Translations under genes and position numbers: made by a program
Shown: positions 34,997 to 44,281 of the stretch, piece by piece
Layout of the letters: each line of letters opens with the position of its first letter
How positions within the stretch are numbered: the stretch's first letter is position 1
Origin: Actinophytocola xinjiangensis
GTDB taxonomy: Bacteria > Actinomycetota > Actinomycetes > Mycobacteriales > Pseudonocardiaceae
Length of the DNA: 64,000 bases
Assembly (NCBI RefSeq): GCF_001921215.1
Contig: NZ_MSIF01000005.1
Span: 372,001-436,000 of the forward strand
Direction of reading: 5' to 3'
Notes under the pieces: generated by a model
What the model was told of the DNA's origin: nothing
Seen by the model: the letters and a program-made list of their open reading frames with translations, nothing else
Databases searched by the model: none

Positions 34997-37168
34997 CTAC
35001 CCGACCGAACCCGCTTCCGTTCGGGGAAGTCGGGTGTTGTGGCGGGAACGGGGTGGGAACAGCACCCTGGGGTCGACCGCAGCGCGTAGGCGGGTTGGGC
35101 GGGGGCGGGTTTTCATGCCTCGGCGGATCTCGGCGACGTGTCGCCAGGCCTGGCGGGCGTGGCCGTCGGCGACGTCGACCCCCGACCACAGCACCATGTC
35201 CACGACCCGGCCCAGTTCGCGGATCGCCAGGCCGGTGCGGTCGCCGGCCACCCCGGTCGTGACGGTTGCCAGGTCTCGTGGCGTCATGCCTATCCGGTAG
35301 GCGACGCCGTGGCCCCGGAGGCGGTCGCAGACCTCCGACCAGGCGCCGAGGACACCGGCGGCGCCGGTGCGGTTGCGGCGGCGCCTCGCCCGCACGGCCA
35401 CCGCCAGGGGAACGCCGGCCAGCCAGATGATCAGCAGCGCCGCCACGACCAGGGCCGACACCAGCAGCCAGTTGACGCCGGCGGAGGTGGACGGCTCGGC
35501 CGCCGCGGCGGTGCGTTCGGACTCGGGGAGTTCGGGTTGGCGCAGGTCGCGTTCGGGCGGGAGTTGTTCCCTTGCCTGGTCGACGGCGGCGGCCAGGCCC
35601 TTGCTCGGCGCGGCGGCGCCGGCCGACTCGGCCGAACGGGTCGGGTCGAGCGGGATCCAGCCGACGCCGCGCACCGCGACCTCCGGCCAGGCGAGCACGT
35701 CGCCGTTGCGCACGACGTGTTCGCCGTCCCCGGCCGGTGTGCCGCCGCGGAAACCGACGGCCAGGCGCGCGGGAATACCGTTCATCCTGGCCAGGACCAC
35801 ATAGGCGGCGGCCCACTGTTCGCTGGTGCCGCGTTTGGTGTCCACCAGGAACCGGCGCAGCTGTTGCCAACCGTGGCCGGTGGGGAGATCGTCGCCCTCG
35901 GCCAGGAGATAGTTGTTGCGGAGGAACCTGTCAAGTTGTAGGGCTGACTGGAAAGTAGGGCGTAGCTCCGCCACCGACTTCCTGGCCAGCTCGTCGATCT
36001 CGTCCGGGACGACGCCGAGCGTGCCGAGTCCACCGTGGACCCGGGTGTCGACCGGCGCGGCACCCAGCGTCGCCGCGTCGACCGACGGTTCGGCCCAGGT
36101 CAGCTGGTACTCGCCGGCCGGAGCGGACTCGCCGCGCAGCAGCACGCCGGTGTTCTCGTCGACCAGCGGGGCGAGGCCGTCCACGTCCAGCGGGATCGCC
36201 TGGCTGGGCAGCCACGGCCCCGGCAGGTCACCGAGAACGACCCGGGCGGAGGCCGTCGTGGCGCCGGCCGGCCCGTCGATCTCGCTGCCGAGCCGGCTGG
36301 GGCGCACGTCGGCCGACCAGCCGGCGCCGTCGAACCCGTCGAGCACCGCCAGCCGCCACAGCGCGACCGGCTGGTCGGCGCGGTAACGGAACACCTCGGT
36401 GTCCGGTGTGGACAGTCGGTCGGCGATCTGCTGGAGCGGGCTGGTCGTCCTGGTCTCGTTCAGCGGGGCGAGCTGGCCGTCCTTGAGGCTGTAGGCACCC
36501 CGGTCCAGCGGGTCGATGCCGGCCACCGCGACTGTGCCCAGTGCCGTGGCAACGACCGTCAGCAGTACCGGCCAGGCGTCGGTGCGCCGGGCGCCGACAC
36601 CCCGCGTGCACGCCCACACGAGCACGGCCGCCGGGGCGCCGAACGCGGCGGCGGCGAGGACCGCCGCCATCCCGTCGAACGCCTGGTACGCCTGGGAGAT
36701 CCCGGCGAGCACCAGGCTTGGCAACAGTGCCAACAACGGGCGCGCACCGCCTCCGCGTGCACCCGGAAGCAGTTCAATGCCAACGACAGTCGCCAGAACC
36801 ACGGCCAACGGCACGAACAGCAGCTGCTCGGGGTCGGGCCGCGCCGGCCAGGTCGACTGGAGGGTGACCAGCCAGCTGTCGGTGACGCCGTACCAGAGCA
36901 TCCGCAGGGTCTCACCGGTCGGCAGGCCGCCGAGCGTGGTCGGGAACAGCACGGTCTCCACCACCGCGACCAGCCCCACCAGCCCCACCAGCAACGGCCG
37001 CACCGGCGCCAGCCGCGCCCACCGCGCCGTCACCTCGACACACAGATACCCCCCGACCACCACCGCGAGCACCGGCACCACCAACGCCGCCACCCCGAAC
37101 ACCGGCGCGAACAGGAACCCGGCCACCGCCGTCGCCGCGAGCAACCCCACCACCGCGACCCGGTTCAC
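34997..37168 (-). CDS. Transglutaminase-like membrane protein, apparently inactive
   Basis: 723 aa from GTG 37168 (GGGGAGGG about 7 nt upstream; ATG 37186 alternative). Six or seven hydrophobic spans (1-215) precede a DUF3488-type extracellular part and a transglutaminase-like domain (about 420-540), then one more span (about 605-630) and a cytoplasmic DUF4129-like tail (SEVCDRLRGHGV). In active enzymes the triad is Cys-His-Asp. Here the Cys position is Ser (GTSEQWAAAYVVLAR), the His position is Leu (DVLAWPEV) and only Asp remains (IPLDPTR). It groups with the DUF58 and MoxR genes upstream, a common trio thought to act on the cell envelope. Confidence 0.85.
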   Translation of the reverse strand: MNRVAVVGLLAATAVAGFLFAPVFGVAALVVPVLAVVVGGYLCVEVTARWARLAPVRPLLVGLVGLVAVVETVLFPTTLGGLPTGETLRMLWYGVTDSWLVTLQSTWPARPDPEQLLFVPLAVVLATVVGIELLPGARGGGARPLLALLPSLVLAGISQAYQAFDGMAAVLAAAAFGAPAAVLVWACTRGVGARRTDAWPVLLTVVATALGTVAVAGIDPLDRGAYSLKDGQLAPLNETRTTSPLQQIADRLSTPDTEVFRYRADQPVALWRLAVLDGFDGAGWSADVRPSRLGSEIDGPAGATTASARVVLGDLPGPWLPSQAIPLDVDGLAPLVDENTGVLLRGESAPAGEYQLTWAEPSVDAATLGAAPVDTRVHGGLGTLGVVPDEIDELARKSVAELRPTFQSALQLDRFLRNNYLLAEGDDLPTGHGWQQLRRFLVDTKRGTSEQWAAAYVVLARMNGIPARLAVGFRGGTPAGDGEHVVRNGDVLAWPEVAVRGVGWIPLDPTRSAESAGAAAPSKGLAAAVDQAREQLPPERDLRQPELPESERTAAAAEPSTSAGVNWLLVSALVVAALLIIWLAGVPLAVAVRARRRRNRTGAAGVLGAWSEVCDRLRGHGVAYRIGMTPRDLATVTTGVAGDRTGLAIRELGRVVDMVLWSGVDVADGHARQAWRHVAEIRRGMKTRPRPTRLRAAVDPRVLFPPRSRHNTRLPRTEAGSVG

Positions 37169-37415
37169 CGCCCACCCTCCCCACATCCATGGACGGCAGG
37201 ACCACCGGCCACCACACCACCGCCGACAAACCGGAACCGAACACCAGCGCCGTGACCGACGGACAGGACCGCCAGCGGCCCGACACCCCGTACGCGCGGA
37301 ACAGCGGCAGGTCCCGGTTCGGCACGTCCACCGGCACGGTGTACGCGGAAGCCAGGGTGATCCCGCCCCGGCTCAACGCCAGCAGCGGCGCGCCGCCGCA
37401 CCCTGGCGCGGACGG

Positions 37416-38552
37416 TCATCGGGCCGGTTCCGTGCGCAGGGTGTTCCACAGGGCCACCGCCCGCTCGGCCGTGTCGGCGGCGATGACGTTGCCCAGCGCC
37501 CGGCCACCCGCAACTCCCAGCCGGAACACCGTGTCGGGACGCCAGATCGCCGCCCTGCCCAGGTCCGCCTCGGGCCCGGTCAGGACGATCAGCGAACCGG
37601 ACGGCCGCCGCGTCGCCAGTTCCGGCGGAACCAGGCCCGCCCGCGGATCGGCGTCCTGGGTCACCAGGCACAGTTCGTCGAGCATGTGTTGGGCTCCGGG
37701 AAGACCGCTGTCGGTGGCGACGTTCGCGCCGGTGGAGGTGATCAGGCGGCAGCGTTGGCCCGCCTGCGCGCCGGCGTAGAGCAGCGACGTCGCCACCTCC
37801 ACGGCGTCCTCGAACGCGGGAAGCGCCCCGGCCCGGGTGTCCAGGACCACGGTGACACCGGCCAGGGCCGGATCGGTGTACTCGCGGACCATCAACACAC
37901 CGGTTTTGGCCGTGGAACGCCAATGCAGCAGGCGGACCTCGTCGCCCCGGACGTACTCGCGGACGGCGACCAGGTCGTTGGAGCCGCGCAGGGGCGGGTC
38001 GGTGGTGGGGCCGTCGTAGTGGTGGCGGGGGAAGGCGACCGCCGCCGGGCGCACGGTGTGACGACGCGGGTAGATCAACACCGTCGTGGTCGTGCCGATC
38101 GTCCGGTTGGTGCGTACCAGGCGGAACGGGTCGGAGCGGTTGAGGACCAGCGGGCCGATGTTCAGGCGGCCACGGCGATCCGTCGGCAGCTCGTAGTGGT
38201 AGGTGGCCTCGGCGCCGGTCGCCAGCGGACGGACCTGGACACGGTGCTCGGTCGTGCCGGCGCGGTCCCGCGCGGAGAAACCGCCGTGCCGGCGGGTCGT
38301 GGTGTTGCGCACCACCAGCGTCGCCAGCGCCGGGGTGCCGCGCTCCACCCGGTCGGGGTGCACGGTTCTGGTGACCTCGGCGCGCGGACGCGACATCGCG
38401 GTCACCACCGCCGCGACGACCGCGCCGAAGGCGAACCCCGCCAGGGCGCGGAACATGGCGTAGTCGGCCAGTTCGCCGAGCACGTAGCAACCGGCCGCAC
38501 CGATCAGCACCAGCAGCCCTCGGCGGGTCAGTCCCCGACTCGAACCGGCCAC
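37416..38552 (-). CDS. DUF58 domain protein, membrane-anchored
   Basis: 378 aa. Two N-terminal spans (LLVLIGAAGCYVLGELA; ALAGFAFGAVVAAVVTAM) precede a beta-sandwich part and the DUF58 core. The core is recognised by YPRRHTVRP, the block LVAVREYVRGDEVRLLHWRSTAKTG (read as REYVRGDEVRLLHWRSTAK) and a vWA-like VTVVLDTRAG. DUF58 proteins pair with MoxR AAA ATPases in metal-insertion or chaperone roles. It starts 4 nt after the MoxR stop. A 247-bp gap without a clear gene separates it from the transglutaminase gene. Confidence 0.9.
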   Translation of the reverse strand: MAGSSRGLTRRGLLVLIGAAGCYVLGELADYAMFRALAGFAFGAVVAAVVTAMSRPRAEVTRTVHPDRVERGTPALATLVVRNTTTRRHGGFSARDRAGTTEHRVQVRPLATGAEATYHYELPTDRRGRLNIGPLVLNRSDPFRLVRTNRTIGTTTTVLIYPRRHTVRPAAVAFPRHHYDGPTTDPPLRGSNDLVAVREYVRGDEVRLLHWRSTAKTGVLMVREYTDPALAGVTVVLDTRAGALPAFEDAVEVATSLLYAGAQAGQRCRLITSTGANVATDSGLPGAQHMLDELCLVTQDADPRAGLVPPELATRRPSGSLIVLTGPEADLGRAAIWRPDTVFRLGVAGGRALGNVIAADTAERAVALWNTLRTEPAR

Positions 38553-38556
38553 TCGG

Positions 38557-39510
38557 CTAGCCTCCCGCGACCGCGGTCGGCGCCGGGACCTCGCCGAGCA
38601 GTTCGGCGACGACCTGGCTGACCTGCCGCCGGTTCAGCTCCGCCTCCGGCGTGAGCACCAGCCGGTGACCGAGCACCGGCTGGGCGACGTCCTTGACGTC
38701 GTCGGGGATCACGTAGTCGCGGCCGTGGGTCGCGGCCAGGCCCTGGGCCGCGCGGATCAACGCGATCGTGCCGCGCGGGCTCGCGCCGTAACGCACCGCC
38801 TGGTGCGCGCGGGTCGCCGCCGTCAGCCGCACCGCGTACGAGGCGATCTCGGTCGCCACCCGGAACGCCCGCACCTCGCGGATCACCTGCTGGAGGTCCT
38901 CGATGGACAGCACCGTCGGCAGGTCGTCGGGGTTCACGTCGGCGCAGTCGGACATCACGACCATCAGCTCGGCGTCGTGGTCGGGGTAGCCGACGCGCAG
39001 GCGCATCAGGAACCGGTCGAGCTGGGCCTCCGGCAGCCGGTAGGTCCCCTCCAGCTCGATCGGGTTCTGCGTGGCGACCACCAGGAACGGCCGGGGCACC
39101 GGATGCGGCGTCGAGTCGACGGTCACCCGCCGCTCGGCCATCACCTCCAGCAGCGCGGCCTGCGTCTTGGGCGTGCCCCGGTTGATCTCGTCGGCCAGCA
39201 CCACGTTGGCGAAGATCCCGCCAGGGTGGAACCGGAACTCGCCGGTGTTCTGGTGGTACACCATGACCCCGGTGATGTCCCCGGGCAGCAGGTCGGGCGT
39301 GAACTGGATCCGGCTCCACCGGCCGCCGATGCTCGCCGCGACGCACCGCGCCAGCGTGGTCTTGCCCACGCCCGGCACGTCCTCGATCAGCAGGTGTCCC
39401 TCGGCGAACAGCGCGGCCACCGCGAGCCGCACCAGCTCCGGCTTGCCGCGCACGACGGACTGCACGTTGTCCGAGATGCGTTTGTAGGCCGCACCTGGGG
39501 TGGGGGTCAC
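38557..39510 (-). CDS. MoxR-family AAA ATPase
   Basis: 317 aa from GTG 39510, overlapping the FN3-gene stop by 4 nt; AAGGA lies 9 nt upstream. Motifs in order: Walker A EDVPGVGKTTLA, QFTPDLLPGDITG, Walker B NVVLADEINRGTPKTQAALLE (read as VLADEINR), sensor 1 VVATQNPIE, and arginine-finger region PEAQLDRFLMRL. MoxR proteins are ATP-driven chaperones that work with vWA/DUF58 partners, here the next gene. Being inside the ESX locus, it may assist assembly of secretion or envelope proteins. Confidence 0.93.
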   Translation of the reverse strand: MTPTPGAAYKRISDNVQSVVRGKPELVRLAVAALFAEGHLLIEDVPGVGKTTLARCVAASIGGRWSRIQFTPDLLPGDITGVMVYHQNTGEFRFHPGGIFANVVLADEINRGTPKTQAALLEVMAERRVTVDSTPHPVPRPFLVVATQNPIELEGTYRLPEAQLDRFLMRLRVGYPDHDAELMVVMSDCADVNPDDLPTVLSIEDLQQVIREVRAFRVATEIASYAVRLTAATRAHQAVRYGASPRGTIALIRAAQGLAATHGRDYVIPDDVKDVAQPVLGHRLVLTPEAELNRRQVSQVVAELLGEVPAPTAVAGG

Positions 39511-41741
39511 TGCACGAGTTCCTTTCGACCATGGGGGCGGCGGTGACGGCGGCGGTTGGTCCACCACTGTGACGCGGCCAGCGCCGCCGGCCCCAGCCAC
39601 AGCACGAACCCGCCGCCGGACGGCGCGCCGTCCGGGACGCCCTGCCAGTAGGCCGGTCCCCCGATGCTGCCGCTCGCGGAGGTCACGTTGACCCCCAGTT
39701 GGACTGTATCCATGGCGCCCGCCTCGACCCCGTCCACGGTGATCGTGGTCGGGCCCTGGCACGGCGCGCTGGCCGACGGGCCGCCGGTGACGGTCACCTC
39801 ACAGGTCGCGGTGGCCTGCGCGGTGACGTCGACCGTGACCGCCAGCTGACCGGGACCCGACCAGGCCACCTGGGTCACCGTCGCCGAGGGGAACTCGATC
39901 GGCGAGGTGATCTGGGCGCTGCCCGGTTCGCCGGTCACCGTCGCCGCGCCGTCCGGGCCGAAGCGGGTCACCGCACGCACGGTGACCGTGATCGGCTCGC
40001 TGTTGAAGAAGTCGAGCCGCAGGCTGGGGGCGGTGGTGGTCTGGTCGGCCTGGCCGGTCACGCTCACCAGGTAGTGCACCAGCGTTCCGCCGTAGAGCTC
40101 GGGCTGGTTCCAGGTCAGCGGGTCGATGCTGAACCGGGCCGGCACGGTGAGCGTCGGCGCGGCGGCGACCTTCAGCGGGATCACCGACGCCGCGCTCGCG
40201 GCCGGGCCCCGGCCGGCGGAGTTCTCGGCGACCACGGCGATCGCGTACGCGGTGCCGTTGGTCAGGCCGTTGACGGTGGTCTGCCCGGCCGAACCGTCGA
40301 CCCTGGCCGACCCGCCCGGCCACAGCAGGTGGTAGGCGGTGACCGGGGCGCCGTTGTCCGGCGCCGGGCGCCAGCTCACCGTCGCCGACTGGTGGCCGGC
40401 GACCGCGCGGACCGCGCCCGGCGCGCCCGGCGGCGTGGCCGAGGCGACCGGCGGGACGACCTGGCGTTCCCGGGCCGGCGGGTCGGCGCGGCGCTGCTCG
40501 CCACGGTCCTCACGACGCGGGCGCTCGTCCGGTTCGTCCTCGTCCGGGCGGTTCTGGGGGGTTTCGCCGGCCAGGTCGGGGTTCTCGGCGGTCGAGTCGG
40601 GGTCCGGAGTGGACGCCGGCTCGTCGGCGTCCGGGTCGGACACGACGATCGGCACGTCGAGCACCGAACCGTCACGGCCGTCGACCACCAGCACGTGCGA
40701 CCCGTCCGGACTGTCCACATAGATCCGGTCGTCCTCGCCAGGGACCAGGCGGGGCGCGCCGTCCTCGGACGGCAACCTCATCGTCTCCCGGCGTTCACCG
40801 GAACTGTCGTAGGTGTGCAGCTCGTTCTTCGCCGTGTCCACCACCGCGACCACATTGGACGCCGCCACCGGGCCGACGTACTCGCCCTCCCCCGGCAGCT
40901 CCACCTCCACCGGCGCCGACTCCGGCCGCCCGTCCAGACCGGCGGTGTCCACCAGATGCATACTGCGGGCATCGGGATCCAGCACGGCCAGCCGCCCGCC
41001 GGCCGACGCCGCCGCCACCCGCGCCGTCGACGGCAGATCCACACCGACCGGGCGGGCGGTGCCGAACCCGTCGTCGTGCACCAGGCTCAGGGTGTCGGCC
41101 GTGGTGTCCACCATCGCCGCCCGGCCACCGACGACCGTCAACAGGCCCTGGTGCTGCTCGGGCATCCGCATCGGACACGACAGCCGGGTGGCGCCGCGCG
41201 GCAACGCACACACCGCGCCGGTGTCGATCCGGTGCAGCCACACCGTTCCGTCGGCCAGCGCGACCGGATCGGTCAGCGGGCCACCGGCGGACACCGTCGC
41301 CATCGGATCGCCCAGGCGCACGATCTGACCGGCGTTGCGGTACACGAGGTAGGGGCCGCCGGCGACCTCCAGCACCACCGGACGTTCCGTCGACGGCGGC
41401 TCGACCGCGTCCTCCACCCGCAACGTGGACTCGTCGAAAATGGTGATGCGCTTACGTTCCACGACGTAACCCGCGCCGTTGCCCTGGGCGACCTGGCTTC
41501 CGCGCTCGCCCCCCGGCACACCCACCCGCGCGTCCACCTGCCCCGTCGAACCGTCGACGTGATAGGCCGACTCGTCGGCGACCCGGTAGATCCAGTGTCC
41601 GACCGGGATGAACTCGACCGCCTGCGACGCCGGCGCCTGCTGGAACACCGCGACGCCGATCAGTCCGAGACAGGCCACCAGGACGGCCGTGACCGTCAGC
41701 CGCCGGGGACCCCTCGCCCCGGCACGCCGATCCTCACCCAA
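39507..41741 (-). CDS. Membrane-anchored beta-propeller/fibronectin III protein
   Basis: About 744 aa from TTG 41741 (GGAGG 10 nt upstream); GTG 41786 is the alternative. One N-terminal span (LTVTAVLVACLGLIGVAVF), then an extracellular propeller-like region (about 40-390; short strands such as YRVADESAYHVDGSTG, VHDDGFG, IYVDSPDGSHVLVVDG). An Asp/Glu/Arg-rich linker leads to fibronectin-III domains (APGAVRAVAGHQSATVSWRP; NGTAYAIAVVAENSAG) and a C-terminal hydrophobic stretch (FVLWLGPAALAASQWW). It leads the FN3-MoxR-DUF58-transglutaminase operon and shares a divergent promoter region with eccE. Probably an envelope or carbohydrate-binding component of the ESX apparatus. Confidence 0.8.
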   Translation of the reverse strand: MGEDRRAGARGPRRLTVTAVLVACLGLIGVAVFQQAPASQAVEFIPVGHWIYRVADESAYHVDGSTGQVDARVGVPGGERGSQVAQGNGAGYVVERKRITIFDESTLRVEDAVEPPSTERPVVLEVAGGPYLVYRNAGQIVRLGDPMATVSAGGPLTDPVALADGTVWLHRIDTGAVCALPRGATRLSCPMRMPEQHQGLLTVVGGRAAMVDTTADTLSLVHDDGFGTARPVGVDLPSTARVAAASAGGRLAVLDPDARSMHLVDTAGLDGRPESAPVEVELPGEGEYVGPVAASNVVAVVDTAKNELHTYDSSGERRETMRLPSEDGAPRLVPGEDDRIYVDSPDGSHVLVVDGRDGSVLDVPIVVSDPDADEPASTPDPDSTAENPDLAGETPQNRPDEDEPDERPRREDRGEQRRADPPARERQVVPPVASATPPGAPGAVRAVAGHQSATVSWRPAPDNGAPVTAYHLLWPGGSARVDGSAGQTTVNGLTNGTAYAIAVVAENSAGRGPAASAASVIPLKVAAAPTLTVPARFSIDPLTWNQPELYGGTLVHYLVSVTGQADQTTTAPSLRLDFFNSEPITVTVRAVTRFGPDGAATVTGEPGSAQITSPIEFPSATVTQVAWSGPGQLAVTVDVTAQATATCEVTVTGGPSASAPCQGPTTITVDGVEAGAMDTVQLGVNVTSASGSIGGPAYWQGVPDGAPSGGGFVLWLGPAALAASQWWTNRRRHRRPHGRKELVQ

Positions 41742-41883
41742 TTTGAGCCACCCTCCAGATGTCCGCGCGACCAACACACACCACAACTCGGGACCGTGGC
41801 AAGGCCATGCGGGCGGCCGTTTGTGGCCGCCCGCCGTGACCTGCGAAAACAGGGAACACCGACGTCGCCGACCGACTCACACG

Positions 41884-41900
41884 GTACCCACCGTGGGTAC
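41884..41900. promoter_or_regulatory. Inverted repeat in the FN3-eccE divergent promoter
   Basis: GTACCCAC (41884-41891) and GTGGGTAC (41893-41900) are perfect arms around one central C. A TATACG -10-like hexamer begins 8 nt to the right (41909-41914). The site lies 143 bp before the FN3-gene start and 105 bp before eccE, so a dimeric repressor or activator bound there could control both operons. Confidence 0.5.
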
Positions 41901-42005
41901 ATCGGAGATATACGTGCCATGCATGTCGACGACCGCCCGTGACAACCTCGGACGGCGGGCCCGTGTCCGTGGAACGGTCCGTGGAGCTGCCACAGGAGGT
42001 GCCAG

Positions 42006-43454
42006 GTGAACGGTCTTCCACCCCGTCAGGCCGACCCGTCGGGATCGTTCCCGGGGTCGGTGGCCGACGTCGGCCCGTGGGCCGTGGCGTCGCCGCCGAT
42101 CGCCCGGTCGGTGGGTCAGGCGGCCGTCCTGCCGCACGGTTCGGCGAGTGGTTCGCCGGGAGGCCAGGCGGGTGGGCCACCGGCTGGTCTGTCGAGTGGA
42201 CTGCCGACCGGCCAGGTAACGGGTCAGGCGGTGGGTCAGAGTGTTGGGCAGGCCGGTGGGTTGTCGGTCGGTCTGGCAGCGGGTCGCGGTGGAGGTGTGG
42301 CGGCCGAGCCTCGGTCGGGCGGGCTTCGGGCGCGGACGGTCGTGCCGGTCGTGCCCGCCCAGCCGGAGGGCGGGCCACCGGCGGCGGTGACGGCCCGACG
42401 GCCGCGGGTCACCCGGGAACTGGTGTTGCCGCTGGTGGTCGCCGAACTCGTGCTGGTGATGGTGCTGGTGGTGCTGGACCGGTCGTGGCCGACCGTCGCG
42501 GTGGTCGCCGCCTGCGGGGTGCTGCTCGGTGCGGTCGTCGCGCTGCGGGTGCGGGGCCGGCTGGTGTGTCAGTGGATCATGTTGGGCTGCCGGTTCCTGC
42601 TGCGTGAGCGCGGCACCGACCTGCCGGCCGAGGACCAGGGAGCCGCGCTGCTCGCGCTGGTCCGCCCGCACGCGCACTGCACCCACACGATGATCGGCGA
42701 CGCGCAGGCGTTCCTCGTCAGCGACGTGGCCGGGGTCGGGGCGGTCCTGCGACCCGAACCCGGCCGGCGTGAACCGGGTCCGCCGCTGCTGACCCCGCGT
42801 GACCTGCTGCCCGAGTCCTCCGACGACCAGGCCGTCGCCTACGCCGTGCAGGTCGTGCACCACGCCGGGGTCGATCGTTCGCAGCCGCCGCGCGTGTGGC
42901 TGACGCTGCAGGCCCTGCGCACCGCCGAGATCCACGCCGACGAGGACGTGTGCGCGGCGCTGGCCAACGTGGTGCGCCGGGTCCGGCGCAAGCTGCGGCG
43001 GGCGGGGATGCCGTTCCGCACACTGTCCGACCAGGAAACCCTCGGCTCGTACGCCGCGCTCGCGCACGTCAACGCCGGCCGCGGCCGCGTCCGGGAGGAC
43101 TGGTGGCACTGGCAGAGCGGCCCGATCCGACACGCCACGTTCCGTCTGGACGGATGGCCGGCGCTGAGCCGCCAGGCCGGCGCGCGGCTGGTCCGCTGGC
43201 TGCTGGCCGCCGCCCCGGACACGGCGGTGACCGTCAGCCGCACCGCCCACCACAGCCCGACCGCGCCGGGTGCCGAACCGGTCGTGTCGGCCGTCCTGCG
43301 CATCGCGACCAGCCGCCCCGAAGCCCTCACCGCCGCGGTCACCGACATGGAACGCCTGGCCAACGAGGTCGGAGTGACACTCAACCGGCTCGACGGGCAA
43401 CACGTCCACGGCCTGGCCGCCACCCTGCCGGTCGGAATCGTGGAACCGTCCTGA
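42006..43454 (+). CDS. eccE: Type VII secretion protein EccE
   Basis: 482 aa from GTG 42006, with AGGAGGT 4 nt upstream. The first 120 residues are low-complexity Gly/Gln/Ser-rich and probably disordered. Two hydrophobic spans (about 138-180; LVVAELVLVMVLVVL, VAVVAACGVLLGAVVAL) follow, then the EccE cytosolic domain (LVCQWIMLGCRFLLRERG read as WIMLGCRFLLRER; AQAFLVSDVAGVGAVL, RVWLTLQALRTAEIHAD). EccE is the outer subunit of the ESX inner-membrane complex. The downstream nuclease gene starts 212 nt later. Confidence 0.88.
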   Translation: MNGLPPRQADPSGSFPGSVADVGPWAVASPPIARSVGQAAVLPHGSASGSPGGQAGGPPAGLSSGLPTGQVTGQAVGQSVGQAGGLSVGLAAGRGGGVAAEPRSGGLRARTVVPVVPAQPEGGPPAAVTARRPRVTRELVLPLVVAELVLVMVLVVLDRSWPTVAVVAACGVLLGAVVALRVRGRLVCQWIMLGCRFLLRERGTDLPAEDQGAALLALVRPHAHCTHTMIGDAQAFLVSDVAGVGAVLRPEPGRREPGPPLLTPRDLLPESSDDQAVAYAVQVVHHAGVDRSQPPRVWLTLQALRTAEIHADEDVCAALANVVRRVRRKLRRAGMPFRTLSDQETLGSYAALAHVNAGRGRVREDWWHWQSGPIRHATFRLDGWPALSRQAGARLVRWLLAAAPDTAVTVSRTAHHSPTAPGAEPVVSAVLRIATSRPEALTAAVTDMERLANEVGVTLNRLDGQHVHGLAATLPVGIVEPS

Positions 43455-43666
43455 CACGAGTCCGAGCCGGCTTCCAGCTCAGGGTTAGGTGTCGCAGGGA
43501 CCATGACCCCACGGTCTGGTCACTGCCGGCCGCGCGGTGCCGCGACAGGTCAGGACCGGAACTGGGTAATCGTGTCGGTACCGTCCGTTACACTCGCAGC
43601 GACCGGCGGCGGCTTGTGCTTGGCTCGTGGACGCCTTCGGGCGAACACGGCACGAGGGGGCGTCGG

Positions 43667-44281
43667 GTGGCGACACGAAGCAAGGTCGGCGTACTGCTAC
43701 CCGTGGTCATCATCGTGGCGGCAGTTGCGGTGGCCGGTGGCGAGAAGGTGATGGACACCGTGGCCGGCCTGTTCACCGGCGGCGGCACGGCGGTCCTGGG
43801 TGAGGGTGACTCGCGGGTCATGATCGCCAGCGAGGCCGAGTCGGACGCCAAGCAATGCGGAGCTCCCCAACTGGTGGCCGACAAGCGGTGCGGCGACCTA
43901 CACATTCTCCTTGTCGATGCGAACAAGATTCCTTTTATCGCCCGGAACACCACACTCGCGTGGGAATCGGGCAGACCAGGCGTCCTTACCATGAACAGAG
44001 CCAAACAGGACGGGAATCGTCGCGCCGCGTGCCCACGCAGCTTCCCGAAGAAATACGGCGGGCAATGTGATGAATACCCCATGGCATCAACGGAGGAAGG
44101 CGGAGCGGGCGCACGCACCGAGGAGGTACCTGGCCGAGAGAACAGCTGCCAAGGTGGCATGTACGGAGCACAGTATCCCAAAGATGGGGAACAATTCCTC
44201 GTTGCCATTATCCATCCTGACCAGATAGCAACGGGAGTCTTCTCAGGGGTGGATATCGCGAAGGATCAGGGCCTATGCTAG
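43667..44281 (+). CDS. Secreted NucA/NucB-type nuclease, candidate toxin
   Basis: 204 aa from GTG 43667 (GAGGGGG 6 nt upstream). One N-terminal span (residues 8-24) exports or anchors it. The C-terminal 140 residues are a NucA/NucB domain: the hallmark CDEYPMASTEEGG (134-146) with the catalytic Asp-Glu, then RENSCQGG (157-164) and the usual strand FLVAIIHP. Five Cys may form pairs outside the cell. NucB enzymes are non-specific DNases. The gene overlaps the next by 7 nt, and base composition falls within the nuclease domain, suggesting a recently acquired toxin cassette placed behind eccE. Confidence 0.85.
   Translation: MATRSKVGVLLPVVIIVAAVAVAGGEKVMDTVAGLFTGGGTAVLGEGDSRVMIASEAESDAKQCGAPQLVADKRCGDLHILLVDANKIPFIARNTTLAWESGRPGVLTMNRAKQDGNRRAACPRSFPKKYGGQCDEYPMASTEEGGAGARTEEVPGRENSCQGGMYGAQYPKDGEQFLVAIIHPDQIATGVFSGVDIAKDQGLC

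Noticed and set aside
37169-37415. Readable frame between DUF58 and the transglutaminase gene (SRGGITLASAYTV...)
   Set aside because: It is in the DUF58 frame beyond its stop, has no credible start and runs into the next gene; probably chance or old coding sequence.
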